A stretch of DNA of 64,000 nt from Catonia carolina (GCA_035578175.1 JAQMRL010000001.1:241076538-241140537); one strand, 5' to 3'; positions 1-11,356 are shown, counted from the stretch's first letter. Translations and numbers: made by a program. Notes: a model not told the origin generated them from the letters alone.

Positions 1-5
1 GATAT

Positions 6-230
6 GTTACATCATCTAGAAAAAATAATTGCAATAACAAGTTGCATCATCCCGATCAATAGTCTGGCACGTGCACAGATAAAACGGATGACGTCACTGC
101 AAATAAACAAAGTAAACACGTTACATCATCTAGAAAAATTAATTGTAATAACAAGTTGCATCATCCTGATCAATAGTCTGGCGCGTGCATAGATAAAAAA
201 CGAATGACGTCAATGAAAGGCACGCGCATA
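6..230. repeat. Tandem duplication, 114-bp unit, about two copies
   Basis: A unit beginning GTTACATCATCTAGAAAAA at 6 recurs at 120 with few substitutions, so the period is 114 bp. The second unit fades out near 230. Each copy carries a perfect TGACGTCA palindrome (89-96 and 205-212), and CACGTG boxes occur at about 68 and 231. The reading frame open across both units is a by-product of the repeat. The array may continue to the left of the window. I do not recognise the family. Confidence 0.85.
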
Positions 231-299
231 TCACGTGACTCGTAACAACAACATGCGTCATTGTCAAAATTAAAAAATAGAGTTGCAAATAAACAGATT

Positions 300-697
300 T
301 CATCGCCCCAATCATTAGTCTTCACCTCGTCGGGTAGTGATACGGATGTCCTGCGGGTGGTGCGACGAGTCTTGCGGTCCGTCCCGCGTTATTTTTTGAC
401 GGTAACATATTTCCTAAATTTATATATTTAGGGTCCCGAAAGAACCTAACGGTCGAAACCGGACGTAACGCGGTCTACGGAGCGTCCGGATCCTGCGCGC
501 ACCTGAACCTCGTTGATCCGACCCCCGGGTCACGTGTTACAAGCTATCTCGGGTTCCATCGGGGATACGGCTACGGATTAAGGCTTATCTTGTAGATCTC
601 GATCTCCCGGTCACGTGGGTGCCGTCCGCATCAAAATCGGCCCAGCGGTTGCGGAGAAAATCGGGTCCGAAAATTTGGCGGGAAAAAAATTTGGCGG
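300..697. other. GC-rich block of unknown origin
   Basis: Base composition jumps to well over 50% GC, unlike the surrounding ~30%. No long reading frame is present. The right part contains ATCAAAATCGGCCCAGCGGT, a phrase resembling 3' regions of insect LINE/RTE-type repeats, followed by the motif TTTGGCGG repeated next to A or T runs. It is probably the tail of an unidentified transposable element. Confidence 0.4.
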
Positions 698-754
698 TTT
701 TTTTTTTTTTTTTTTTTTTTTGGCGGATTTTTTTTTTTTTTTTTTTTTTTTTTT
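698..754. repeat. Two poly-T tracts separated by GGCGGA
   Basis: A run of 24 T (698-721) and one of 27 T (728-754) are separated only by GGCGGA. The apparent long reading frames across this stretch (Phe or Lys runs) are artefacts of the homopolymers. Homopolymer lengths in an assembly are uncertain. Confidence 0.9.
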
Positions 755-763
755 CCAAAGTCG

Positions 764-808
764 AGGTCAAAGGTCAAGGTTGTCCTCGAGCCGCCAGGTC
801 AAAGGTCA
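764..808 (+). promoter_or_regulatory. Two DR1 nuclear-receptor-type half-site pairs
   Basis: AGGTCA-A-AGGTCA occurs at 764-776 and again at 796-808, each followed by AGG, in a ~32-bp duplicated phrase. Two AGGTCA half sites spaced by one base form the DR1 arrangement bound by RXR/USP, HNF4 and COUP/SVP receptors. No gene start is visible nearby, so function is unproven; it could be a chance by-product of a small tandem duplication. Confidence 0.4.
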
Positions 809-1048
809 AGGTTGTGCTGGATCTCTCATTTTTACACTACTAAGATTCATAAAGCAGTTTTGAGAATTGAGGGGTACGAAAATGAGGCTGCAGTAAGAAA
901 AGGTGTACGGCAAGGATGTTCATTGGCATCACTACTTTTTAACATGTATATAGAAGAGGCTATTAATGAAGTGAAGGTAAATTTTACGCAGGAATAAAAA
1001 TTCAAGGAGAAACAATAAAAATTCTGAGATTCGCCGATGGTATAGTAG

Positions 1049-2247
1049 TGTAATATGAGCAAGGTATACACACAAACATTCACGTGACACAACCGTTTAT
1101 GCGAACTCACACAAAACCACCCACACTCGTACACACACGTACACCCTTCTCACACTCGATATACACATGTCAACATTTATATACAAACATCTCAACATAA
1201 ACACATACGTCAGATGATTTACCACCTCCAGATGTGAGTAATAACAAAAAAAAGAAAAAAGAAAATTTAATTAAAAAATAAAAATGAATTGTTGAATTTC
1301 ACTCCATCTTAAAACTTTTAAAGGAGAAGACGTTCTTTACAATTTTTAATAAAAGGAATCAAAAACACAACAACAATTTTAATCAAGAAAGATTTTAATA
1401 AAAGGATTTTAATTATTTTAAAGTGTTTTAAAGAATTTTAAAACTTTGTTATTGTTATTTTAAAATATTTGTTATATTTTGTTTTGATTGGAAGCAAATA
1501 AAGTTATCTATTTTTTAACGAAAATTGAGTACAAAAATGGTGCCGTGACCAGGATTGAACATAATCAAGAAAATAAAAATTTAATAAAAGTAATACAAGA
1601 GTCGACAAATAATTCAAGGCAAAGAAAACAATATAATTCAAAAACAATATAATTCAATATAATTCAATATAGTCAAAAACAATATAATTCTTCTAAAATT
1701 TCGACAAAATTATAAACTACAATATTTTGTTTTGATTGGAAGCAAATAAAGTTATCTATTTTTTAACGAACATTGAGTACAAAAATGGATAACTTTATTT
1801 GCTTCCAATCAAAACAAAATATAACAAATATTTTAAAATAACAATAACAAAGTTTTAAAATTCTTTAAAACACTTTAAAATAATTAAAATCCTTTTATTA
1901 AAATCTTTCTTGATTAAAATTGTTGTTGTGTTTTTGATTCCTTTTATTAAAAATTGTAAAGAACGTCTTCTCCTTTAAAAGTTTTAAGATGGAGTGAAAT
2001 TCAGCAATTCATTTTTATTTTTTAATTAAATTTTCTTTTTTCTTTTTTTTGTTATTACTCACATCTGGAGGTGGTAAATCATCTGACGTATGTGTTTATG
2101 TTGAGATGTTTGTATATAAATGTTGACATGTGTATATCGAGTGTGAGAAGGGTGTACGTGTGTGTACGAGTGTGGGTGGTTTTGTGTGAGTTCGCATAAA
2201 CGGTTGTGTCACGTGAATGTTTGTGTGTATACCTTGCTCATATTACA
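1049..2247 (+). mobile_element. LTR-retrotransposon derivative with inverted LTRs
   Basis: It begins TGTAATATGAGC and ends GCTCATATTACA, flanked by GTAG on both sides (1045-1048 and 2248-2251), a 4-bp target duplication. Positions 1049-1533 (TG...CA, 485 bp) read as a complete LTR. After four A comes a 23-nt match to a tRNA 3' end including the T arm and CCA complement (1538-1560), i.e. a primer-binding site. A ~160-bp leader follows with repeats of CAATATAATTC. At 1722-1788 the last ~60 bp of the LTR plus AAAATGG recur in direct orientation. At 1789-2247 the first 459 bp of the LTR recur inverted, almost identical to 1049-1507. No coding sequence remains. It is non-autonomous and looks young because the arms hardly differ. 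Confidence 0.85.
1538..1560 (+). other. tRNA primer-binding site of the LTR element
   Basis: The stretch starts TGGTGCCGTGACC. Its reverse complement ends CACGGCACCA and contains the GTTCAAT T-loop phrase, as expected for the 3' end of a mature tRNA. It lies four bases after the LTR end. I did not assign the amino acid. Confidence 0.75.
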
Positions 2248-2989
2248 GTAGTATTAGCCGAGACAAAGAAAGAACTAGGGGATATCCTAAATGGAATGGA
2301 TGAGATCATGAGAAAGGATTACTTCATGACAATTGATAAGAACAAAACGAAAATTTTGTGCAGCAGCTAGAGTGGTTTAGAAGAGATGGGAAATTTAAAA
2401 GTAGGCAACGAAAACATACAAGAAGTTGGGGAATTCTGCTATCTAGGGAGTAAAATAACAAAAGATAGTAGAAGCACAAAAGATATCAAAAGTAGAATTG
2501 CTCAAGCTAGAAAAGCCTTTGAAGTGAAAACAGCTTACTGACTAAAAACAGTAATTTACAGATTAGGAAAAAATTCTTAAAACACTATGTTTGGAAGGTA
2601 GCATTATACGGGAGTAAAACGTGGGTGATAGAGGCTGTAAAAAGGACGAGCATAGAAGCTTTTGAAGTGTGGTGTTATAGGAAAATGTTAAAGATCAGGT
2701 GGGTGGACAAAATAAGTAATGTAGAGGTTCTTAGGCGAGTGGATGAAAAAAGAAGCGTATGGAAGCATCTTACCAAAAGAAGGGATAGGCTAGTTGGGGC
2801 ATATCGACATCCAGGTATTGGTCTATCAATAATAGAGGGTAATATTGAGGGAGTAAATTGTAGGGAGGCAAAGGTTAGAATATATAAAGCAAATTACAAA
2901 AGATGTAAGGTGTTACAGTATGTAGATATGAAACGACTTGCACAAGATAGAACAGCTTGAAGAACTGCATCAAACTAGCCGAGAAACTG

Positions 2990-4515
2990 ATGACAAAAAA
3001 GATTAATTATTTTTTTTACCCAGATTCCGAAACGGACCTTAGCGATAAATGTCACAGTATCATAAAAAGTACACATGGCCACTTTAATAGTTTTGTTGTT
3101 TATCAGATGATTTCAATGCCGAGGACCTGGGTTCTTTAATTTCCTGAGTTAGTTAGGCGACTAAAAAACGACTTCTGGAGAAAAGTCGGCTAGTTGAAAA
3201 AACAGTTAAAAGAGAGATACCTATAAATTAAAATCAAATTTTGATCACGTGTTTTAGATATTAATTTCTTATGAAAATGTTTGTTTATGATTTCTTTATC
3301 AATAAAATTATTTATTTTTATGAGTGAATACGTTGGTTATCTATTCATAATTTATCTTGCATAATTGAATTATATTTGTATTCAATTCTAAAATTTTGTA
3401 CGTAATTGAAGTTATTTCCCAAATAGCTCTTTCGTGTGATTGTTATTAGGTTATTGACTTCTAATTAGATTTCTCGCCAAATCCCTTTCCCTTTTTCATT
3501 CCATCTTTTACAACCTAATTACATCGACCCGTTCGAATACCCGCCAAATTTTTGATTAAATAACCTGTTTCTGTGTCTGTAGTTCATTTTGTTACAGACA
3601 AGGAATATTTCATTAAATTGTTCAAGTTTGTATTCAGTAAATCGATTTTGTTAAAATTTCTTTTAAAAGCCTTAAGTCTTCACGAAATATTAAGAAGTTT
3701 TTGGAACAGTTTTTAAAGTCGTGAAAAATTATGGTTACTTAAAAATGTGAAGTATTTTTTCGGAAGTTCTTCGGTTGTAAATATACTGATCTAAGATTTA
3801 CTGTTTTTTTTAATAACTTTGTTTGCAACTATATACTAAAAAAAATTGTGTTTTTTTATTTTTAAAAACTTTATTTGCAACTATAAACTAAAATACAACG
3901 AGCATTTGATAAAAGTAAAGAAAGGATGACAGGAAAAAGTAATGAAAAAGAACAGCGATACCCATTGGTATATGTTCTGTGAGATAATGTTCATAATGCA
4001 TGAATGAGAAATAACAATGTTAGAAGAAATGAAAACAGAAAAAGAAAATTTTAAAAAATATAGTAAATCACTTTATAGATGATCTTGGGTCCATTGCCGT
4101 TTCAATCTGCGTTGCGGGTTCCCTGGTAGTGAACCATATGATAGTTTGGTAATCAATTCATTGGAGTGATCATGCGATTTTTCGTGAAAAACGCTGTAGC
4201 TGGACTTAACTACAGTAGTTTCAAAGTATGCAGATAGTAACTTTTTTTCCTGAGTGATATTTTAGATTTGTTTAAAAAAAAAACGTCCCTTGTTTCAAAT
4301 TAAAAATTTTCCTCTAAATGTTTTTCATTGTTATAACAAGTTTTAATTGTGTATTTAACATTCAAGTTGTATTGTTAATTTGTCGGTCATTATAAAGTTT
4401 ATTAATAAATATTTATTCAATAAGAAAGTTTTCAGAACGATTTAAACTATATTTTACAATGGCAATACAAATTCTTGTTATTCACGGTATAAATAAATCA
4501 GTTTATTTGGTAATC
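2990..4515. other. AT-rich stretch without a recognisable gene
   Basis: Only short chance reading frames and A/T runs are visible. A repeated phrase AACTTTATTTGCAACTATA occurs at about 3820-3840 and 3868-3885, a small local duplication. I see no RNA gene or splice-supported exon. Confidence 0.5.
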
Positions 4516-4523
4516 AGTTTATT

Positions 4524-4852
4524 TAACCCACTGAGTTGGTCTAGAGGTAAAGTCGTCGCCAAAATCAGCTGTTTAACAGCTGATTTTCGGAGAAGAAGGT
4601 TCCTGGTTCAAATCCTAGTAAAGGTAGTTACTTTTATACGGATTTGGATACTAGACAGTGGTTACCGGTGTACTTGGATGGTTAGGGATTAATTAACCAT
4701 ACTCTCTCAGGAATGGTCGGCCTGGGTCTGTACAAGACTACACCTCATTTACACGTCGTACACATTATCCTCATCTCATTGGGTCATGGGGTTGCTTATT
4801 GTTCTAAATTGAACAGATTGCAACGTACACAATTAGGAATAAAAAAAAAAAA
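4524..4852 (+). repeat. SINE family A, full-length copy
   Basis: A tRNA-derived head contains box A-like GGTCTAGAGGTAAAG and box B-like GGTTCAAATCC, with the palindrome AATCAGCTGTTTAACAGCTG between them. A unique body and an A-run (about 4840-4852) follow. Flanks TTTGGTAATCAGTTT and TTTGGTTATTAATTT are a plausible imperfect target duplication. Related copies are at 19.5-20.0, 43.2, 59.6 and 62.4 kb. Confidence 0.8.
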
Positions 4853-5214
4853 ATTTGGTTATTAATTTAAAACGTTAAACATAATATGAATATCGTATGA
4901 TATAACAGCTGATATGATAATTAACAAAATTATGAAAAAGTTACCTTTAGCAGTAACGAATGCGGTGTAATAATAACAACAAAAATTTCCATTTTTAACA
5001 ACTTCATACGTTTCTTATTTAAACAATACTGTCACATTAAATTGAACCTACTGTACTTAACTTATAAACGGAATTTTAAGGTCATCATGTAGAATTTTTT
5101 TGTTGAAATAAAAAGGTGTGCAGGTAAAATTGAACACGTAGAAATTTTTATTTATTTGTTTAAATTCCAATTCTTTATTCATACATGGGCGACGTAAAAT
5201 TTAAATTTACAAGT

Positions 5215-5620
5215 GTTTAGTGGGTCCCATGTCACTTACGGCTGTGAAACGTAGACTTTATCAAAAACAAACTGTAACATCTTTAGAAGTTCGAAAAAAA
5301 TTAAGGAGGATTTTCGGACCGGTAAGGGAAAGGAGAATGATTGAGTACGTAGAAATGAGGAACTTTATACTCTCATTAAAGGCAGAGACATAGTCCATTT
5401 CAGTTGATGACTGAAGATGGTTGAAGCATTTTGAAGAATGGAGTTAACGGCGATGATTAAGGTAATATGAAAGGAAATAATTAACAAGAGAAGAAAGAAA
5501 GGTCGTATTAGGAATAGATCGATGGTGATGTTCACAAATAACATAATTCTGATGGGTGTGAGAGGTTGGATGACCTTAATCCCACTGAGAGCTGTAGAGT
5601 TACAAGATGATTATGAGTAA
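5215..5620 (+). pseudogene. LINE reverse transcriptase C-terminal remnant
   Basis: Across shifting frames one reads GCETWTLSKT, then LRRIFGPVRERR and RNEELYTLIK, and after a gap KGRIRNRSM and GVRGWMTL. This is the usual order at the C-terminus of insect endonuclease-reverse transcriptase LINEs (SETWTL, LRRIFGP, GRPRxRW, GVRGW). Many stops and indels. It is an old, 5'-truncated copy. Confidence 0.6.
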
Positions 5621-5629
5621 TGTAAAATT

Positions 5630-6425
5630 ATTATACGGGATTCTTTACAAAAATTTCCCGAAAGTTTTTTACTTATACCCCAATGAATTAAAGACTGCAA
5701 ATGAGATCTAGCCAATAACAACCAAGGTCGGGTGTAAGGTTGCCCCTTCGCTAAGTCACACTCTGTTCCACCGAACGCCAGCTGATATTTTGTTAGGCTG
5801 TCATCCACAGCGGGACCACAACGTGACAACGCAGGATACGATTAACGAAAGTCAATTGGCTCTGTGCTGTGATCTAGGTCACTATGCTCCACCTTCATCT
5901 GCAATCTCTAGTTCGTTAAGTTATAGGCCTAGTAGGGTTTTATTTAACGGATTTTACCCTTTGGGTTCTAACATCAGGTGACCTAATGTTTCCTTTGCTC
6001 TGCAACACCAAAATTTATAAAAACGGCAACCTTAAAATATCTGTCAAAAAATAAAGAGAAAATTTCACAGAAATAGTGTAAATATATTAATTTTCGGTTT
6101 AAGTTCTCTCGATATCTTGGAATTAGCCACTACTTTGAGATTAGTTACTTGTTGGTACTATACGTAACACTGTCTCAAAATGTTCTTACTCTGCAGGGGA
6201 GTATAACAGGTACCGTAGACCGACGAAAGAGACCTTACTCGTAATTTTCATTATTTTTTACATTAATAGGTGGTAAGTCTTTGCTCAAACCGCGTGGATT
6301 CCGTTAGGAAAAAATTAAGTATTTCAGTTTATCAATTTTACCTGATATTCATTGGTTTTGGGATTTACTTTTTTGTTTTTTTTAAAGCCGCAAAGGACTA
6401 CATAAATTCATTAAAGAAGAAATAT
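5630..6425. other. Stretch without a recognisable gene
   Basis: Composition is slightly less AT-rich between 5700 and 5960, but only short uninformative frames occur. I recognise no repeat, RNA gene or exon. Confidence 0.4.
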
Positions 6426-6426
6426 C

Positions 6427-6860
6427 TTATTTCAATTTTCGTTGTGTTGGAGTACTTTTCCTGATGTTTCTTTCCTTGATTCTTCTCCAGTATTCCTTCA
6501 ACCTTTCTGATCTCTTCTGGTGTTCTTCATCGGAGTACACGATTTTTTGTCGGTTGGTCGGTCTCTTCTGTTCAAGTCTTGTGTTGTTTAGTTTGTGATA
6601 ATTTCCGGATTTTCTTTTCAGGTTCTCAAGTAAGATTTGGATTTTGTCCATGTCCTGTTCAATTTCTTTGATCCAGTGGAGCAGAGATTTTATGTTTAGG
6701 AAGTAGTTGATGATTTGTGTGGAGTCACTCCTCAAGAGATGGCCTAAGAAAGAAATTCTCTTTTTCCTAATCTGGTCTGTTAGAGGTTTTGAATTTCTGT
6801 AGACTTCATCAATTAGTAGGCCTACGGGCTTCCAGATCCCGTCAAAGAAACATCTCGTTT
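6427..6860 (-). pseudogene. LINE reverse transcriptase C-terminal fragment
   Basis: The minus strand is open for about 140 codons. It reads LTDQIRKKRISFLGHLLR, then LHWIKEIEQDMDKIQ, and a basic tail with EEHQKRSERLKEYWRRIKER, ending in a stop at 6427. RKKRISFLGHLLR and the KEYWRR tail match the C-terminus of a non-LTR retrotransposon polyprotein. The RT core is missing. The fragment at 10.4-10.8 kb belongs to a similar family. Confidence 0.65.
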
Positions 6861-6869
6861 TTAGTCATT

Positions 6870-8530
6870 TGTTCTTTTGTTTTATATTAATTACATTGGT
6901 TACTTTTTAATTTCTGAGCAAATTTTTTACAATAATATTACATGCGCACACTTAGCGTTACATTTTCCCATTAAGTTTGAAAATAAAATTATTACAATAA
7001 TTCTCTAATTTTTTCACATACGAAGGAAAAATTACACCCAGACGTTTTGTGTAGCAGACGTAAATATTACTTTTGATAATTTTCTCCTAATGAATTTTAA
7101 ATATATTTTTTCTAGTTACAATAATTTTGATATGACAATAGCTGCAATATTTTGTGATAGTTCAATGTTAGCTTTTTCATTTAAACATGAATAATTTATT
7201 TCACCATATCAAGACAAGGTAAATATTTCAACGTGAAATTCTATCGCAGCTTTAAGTTTATAATTGGATATAAATAACGTAATTAATTAGGCCTCACGTG
7301 ACATAATCACCGTTATGTAAGATAGAAACAAAATTTACGTCCGCGTATACGTCCCAGACATATATACGGAACATGAATCAAGAAGCAGTATTAAAAATAC
7401 TACGAAATGATAAATTAATTAGGTACCAGATCTTTTTAAATATCCGAAAACTCTGTAACAGAAACTCGATTTTGAAATGTAACAGGTAAGTTATTAACAA
7501 CGTTATTTCAATGAACTAAAATCTAAGAAAGCATTCATACATAATACAAACATATCACAAACATTAGCTACCTTGTAGCTTTTGTCAAATAATCATGTTA
7601 AAAAAATAGTGACGACGGATTGCGTAAATGATATGGGTGTGGCACTATAACGCACATTCAGTATCGACCAATCAAAATAAAGGATTTTAATCAATAGGGT
7701 GACTCTAAATTAAGCATTCAGATTGATTGACTGCCACCAATCAGAACAGAATATTTTAAGCTAACTGATTGGTCAGTATTAAACCAATTAGAATCAAATG
7801 TTGATGTTGATTGAGCAATGTTAACCAATCACAACAAAATATGGGTAGTTTTCTAATTTCCTGAAGAGAAGGCTATTTATTAGTTCTTTTTTTGTTATCT
7901 CACTTACTGTTCATAATCATGCCCATATGGTGGGGGGCGTGCACCTTTCTATCTCGTCTTTTTACTTGTGAAGTCACTCTCAATAAAGTAATTCATTTTT
8001 TAATTTTAGAGTATCAAGACACCAAGAAAATCGTCATTTAGAACCAATAATGCAGAAAATTTCTAGTGAAAATTATTTTTGTTAATACTTTTCCCAAGTA
8101 AAAGAAACTTGGTTAGCGGTTTTTGTAAAACTGCATAATATAATTTTGATATCTGTTATTTACTACACTTCAAATCCATCTATTACATAAACGGTTTCTA
8201 TATTTAACCCTTTAACTCTCTAATTTTGCAGATAACTCTGGCCACCGTTGGTTTTTTCAGATAATTTATAAGTACAAAAATGTGCATGTATGAATTCGCT
8301 TTTTTATTAACAAATAAGTGGAGAAAAAAATTCCAAACGAAAGTTCTAAGTTTCTTTTAGTGTAATTGAACTCAAAATGTAAGCCGGCTTCACAGTTAGG
8401 ACACCATTAGTAAGAATACTTCCTTTACTACTTTTTTTATAGCAAACTACATGTTTTGTGGAGTGACTCTCTTACAAACAGCTGGTATTCTCTTTAAGAA
8501 ATTTCGCTCACTCAATCTGCAAATAAGTCC
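6870..8530. other. Non-coding stretch containing a CCAAT-rich segment
   Basis: No gene is recognisable. The only structured part is the CCAAT-motif cluster at 7660-7835, listed separately. The remainder is AT-rich single-copy-looking sequence. Confidence 0.4.
7660..7835. promoter_or_regulatory. Cluster of CCAAT motifs
   Basis: ACCAATCAAAAT, CACCAATCAGAAC, ACCAATTAGAATC and ACCAATCACAAC occur at about 7668, 7736, 7783 and 7823, with ATTGG/GATTGA phrases in the opposite orientation between them. CCAAT pairs are the NF-Y/CBF target in animal promoters. The similar bases after each motif suggest an eroded tandem repeat instead. There is no transcription start or gene beside it. Confidence 0.3.
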
Positions 8531-8544
8531 GTTCAAGTTAATTT

Positions 8545-9285
8545 ACCATGAGAAGAGAGAAATGCCCATCAGTACTCCTAGGTAATGATGTACTACCACA
8601 ACAAAATCACGTGAAATATCTTGGCTTGCATCTTGACAGGAGATTAACTTGGTGACATCACATAGTATATAAACGGAACGAGCTATACAATTTCAAGCCT
8701 ATTTGGAAGTATGGCGCTCAGATTTGGGGTACATCCAGCAAATCAAATTTATAAATAATACAATGCTTCCTAAATAACGTCCTAAGATCGACGAGTAATA
8801 CTGGGTGGTTTATAAGAAACTCGGAAATAAATTACCATCTTTGTACCCGTACCATAACGGAAGAGATAAGGGAACTGAGCCTCCGGTACCAGCTAAGGTT
8901 AAACGATTACTAGGACCACCTAGCATTAAATTTGCTGAACAGTGAGGAAACGAAGCGCCTCAAAAGATATCACATCCTCGATTTAGACCAACGATTTTAA
9001 TACATACACAAAATTAAAGTCACCGTTCATCTTAATTATTACTTTTTAATCTAAAGTTACATTTCAAAATTTAATTTGTTTTACTTCTCTATCATTCACA
9101 TTGTTATTGTTAATTCTGTACTTACTCTTTGCAACTTTTCTTTGTTATTAACTTTATTTTATTTTTATTTTGAAGTGACAGTAAAGGCTATCTACTTCAT
9201 TCAAGTCAGTTTCTATCTATTATAATCACTTGCTTAAAGCCACATTGTAAAGCCTGATTGTAAATAAATAAATTAAATGAAAAAA
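8545..9285 (+). pseudogene. Jockey-like LINE 3' end, internally deleted
   Basis: Reads MRREKCPSVLLGND, then HVKYLGLHLDRRLTW with a stop directly after, then a jump to PIWKYGAQIWGTSSKSN, EEIRELSLRYQLRL and ALNLLN...RLKRYHILDLD. This matches the thumb/C-terminal order of Jockey-clade RTs (compare KYLGITMDRRLTW in the complete element at 36-40 kb). About 60 residues between RLTW and PIW are missing. The tail ends in AAATAAATAAAT and an A-run at about 9265-9285. Confidence 0.7.
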
Positions 9286-9289
9286 ACTC

Positions 9290-10355
9290 AATCTGGAAGT
9301 GGCAGGCTGGGTTGTTGATCGTGCAGAATACGGTTTGTTTTTAAATACGTTCATTGATTATAGATAACTGAACGCCAAATTATCTGTTTCTTCAAATTTC
9401 GTTACTTTTTTCCAAATATTGTACGAATTTAAAATAGAAATATTTTATTAAACCTATATTTCTTTCAAAAAGTGTTATATAGTATTAATGACATTAAGTT
9501 ATTTTAATACAAATCGTGATTGTTGACAGCAGCTGATGACAGTAAACGGAGAGTACTAATATGAAGAAAACGCTGAGAAAATAATTTTTACTGGCATAAT
9601 AATGCGGCAAAATACGTCTAGGGATTGAAACTAACAATTTTTTTTTACCAGTAAAAATGAAAATAAATAATACATACGTTAATTTTTCTTGAGACCGAGG
9701 CAGACAATTCTAAAAACGTTATAAATTTTTAAGCATTTTGTGGAATTTAATTATGAAACTTTTGAAGGCTTTTAATTTTTTCATAAATAAAATAAAAGAA
9801 TAAAAGATATTTTGTTATTTTTGATGTTGATAAAGATGAGCCTTCTCAACATTATACGACTTGGGAATATTCCCTTGGGAAATTTGAGGAAGAAGTAATC
9901 TATCTTTCTTTCTAATTACAATGCTGTTCTACTTTGAAAGATTCATTTTAATCGGATCAGTTTTTCTTAAGTTACTTTCATAGTTCATAGTATGCTGCCA
10001 GACAAAGATATCGTTGAATGTTTCTTAACACAAAAAAATAAGAAAATAGAAATTATCTGTGGCGGGATTTGAAAACTTAACAGAACAATTTTAAATCTAA
10101 GTAAATCATTGGGATTTGATATTTGAGTAAGTCAAAATCAATACTCACTACGTTTAAACAAATGAAAATAATATTATAGTTCAGTTTCATTCTACAGTCC
10201 AAGATATAATTTTTTATATAATATCTTTTCATAACTCTACAATATTATATTAAAACGGTATTTACAAAAATGAATACTGCAACAAAAATGAGTAAGTCCT
10301 ACTCTAAAAAAATATGAAAATTCTAAGTTTAAAGAATTTTAAAAATAGTTACTAA
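9290..10355. other. AT-rich stretch, nothing recognised
   Basis: Only short frames and A/T runs. No repeat shared with the rest of the window was noticed. Confidence 0.4.
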
Positions 10356-10359
10356 ACTC

Positions 10360-10800
10360 TTTTAAGTCCAGCTTCAGTAATAGCTTCATATTTTGGAATC
10401 TGATCTGTTTGATTTTATCTGTACAAATCATTGACGACGGAGCTCAATTTTTTTTCGACGAATCTTGTGTCTTTATCTTTAAGCAACCTAAGCTGTTCAG
10501 ATTTTCCTAAAAGATCTTGTTCTGCAATGTTAAGTTCGTGCATATCTTGCTTTTCTTCGGCCAACCACCTCGGAGGATTTTTCCATGAGTTAATTATAGA
10601 AATAAGTTGTTTAGATACTCGATTTTCCGGTATTTTAAGTAAATTTCTGAAGAAAGAAATTCGTTTTTTCTGCATGATGTCAGTAATTAGCTCGATTTCA
10701 TGGTAGAGTTCAGAATTAGACATTAAGATTCAGATATAGTTGAGTTTCCGTTTTTTGTTTATGTAAGTCCTAAGGATTCTTCTTTCTAAAAAAAATTATT
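10360..10800 (-). pseudogene. LINE reverse transcriptase C-terminal fragment
   Basis: The minus strand reads RRILRTYINKKR, then NSELYHEIELITDIMQKKR, ISFFRNLLKIPENRVSKQL and LAEEKQDMHELNI before a stop. The phrase order (RRILR, ELY, ITD-MxKRR-ISFF, RxxKQ) is that of the connection/C-terminal part of an I/Jockey-group LINE. One stop interrupts the join between the first two blocks. The N-terminal RT is absent. Confidence 0.65.
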
Positions 10801-11356
10801 CTCTCATTTCATATAAACGATGATAAACATTTTTTAAAACGAACTTATTAGTAAAAGAATATCTATGGTGAAAAACGCCTACAAGCTAATTTTCCTAATT
10901 TGTTCTCCCACAAAACTTCTTGTGTATATTACCTGGTAGTAAGTACTTATTAATTAAGTTTAGGAAGTATTATAAAACGAATTTATCTACTTGGCCGAAA
11001 ATCTTGCACGCAAAATTATAATAAACCTTAGACCAAAAACTGTTAACAAAGTTAACTTCAAATTCACTGCGTAAAAATAAATAAAACTTATGTAATTATA
11101 CACCAGTTTTCCCACGAAGGAGTTGCTATTTTTGAATTAATATGCCGGACGTATCGCACACTCTACAGACTGGAAACTTTAAGTTATAATAAATAGATAA
11201 TATGTAAAAAAGTACCCTCGTGATTCATTTGCTTATGATTAATCAAAACAAAATGGCGGAAAGTAATTTTATTTGCATAGGTAACCATTTAAATTGATGA
11301 TTTGTTACAATGTTACTTAAGTAATAAAATGAAAGAAATATGAAAGTGATAAATTA

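Larger units (their letters stand above)
850..2985 (+). pseudogene. Non-LTR retrotransposon reverse transcriptase, broken and split by an LTR element
   Basis: Conceptual reading in the + direction gives RT blocks in order: VRQGCSLASLLFNMYIEEA (about 900-965), a FADG box where FADD is expected (about 1030-1041), then after the inserted element a stretch beginning VLAETKKELGDILNGMDE (from 2252), GEFCYLGSKITKD (about 2430), IKSRIAQARKAFEVK (about 2490), and a C-terminal block with EAFEVWCYRKMLKIRW (about 2650-2700). This is the order of the endonuclease-reverse transcriptase LINEs common in insects. There are several frameshifts and stops, and the loss of the second catalytic Asp would itself inactivate it. 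The endonuclease half is absent, so the copy is 5'-truncated. The element at 1049-2247 inserted exactly inside the codons after FADG. Confidence 0.8.

Noticed and set aside
585..863. Open frames with long Phe or Lys runs
   Set aside because: They are translations of the poly-T tracts on either strand.
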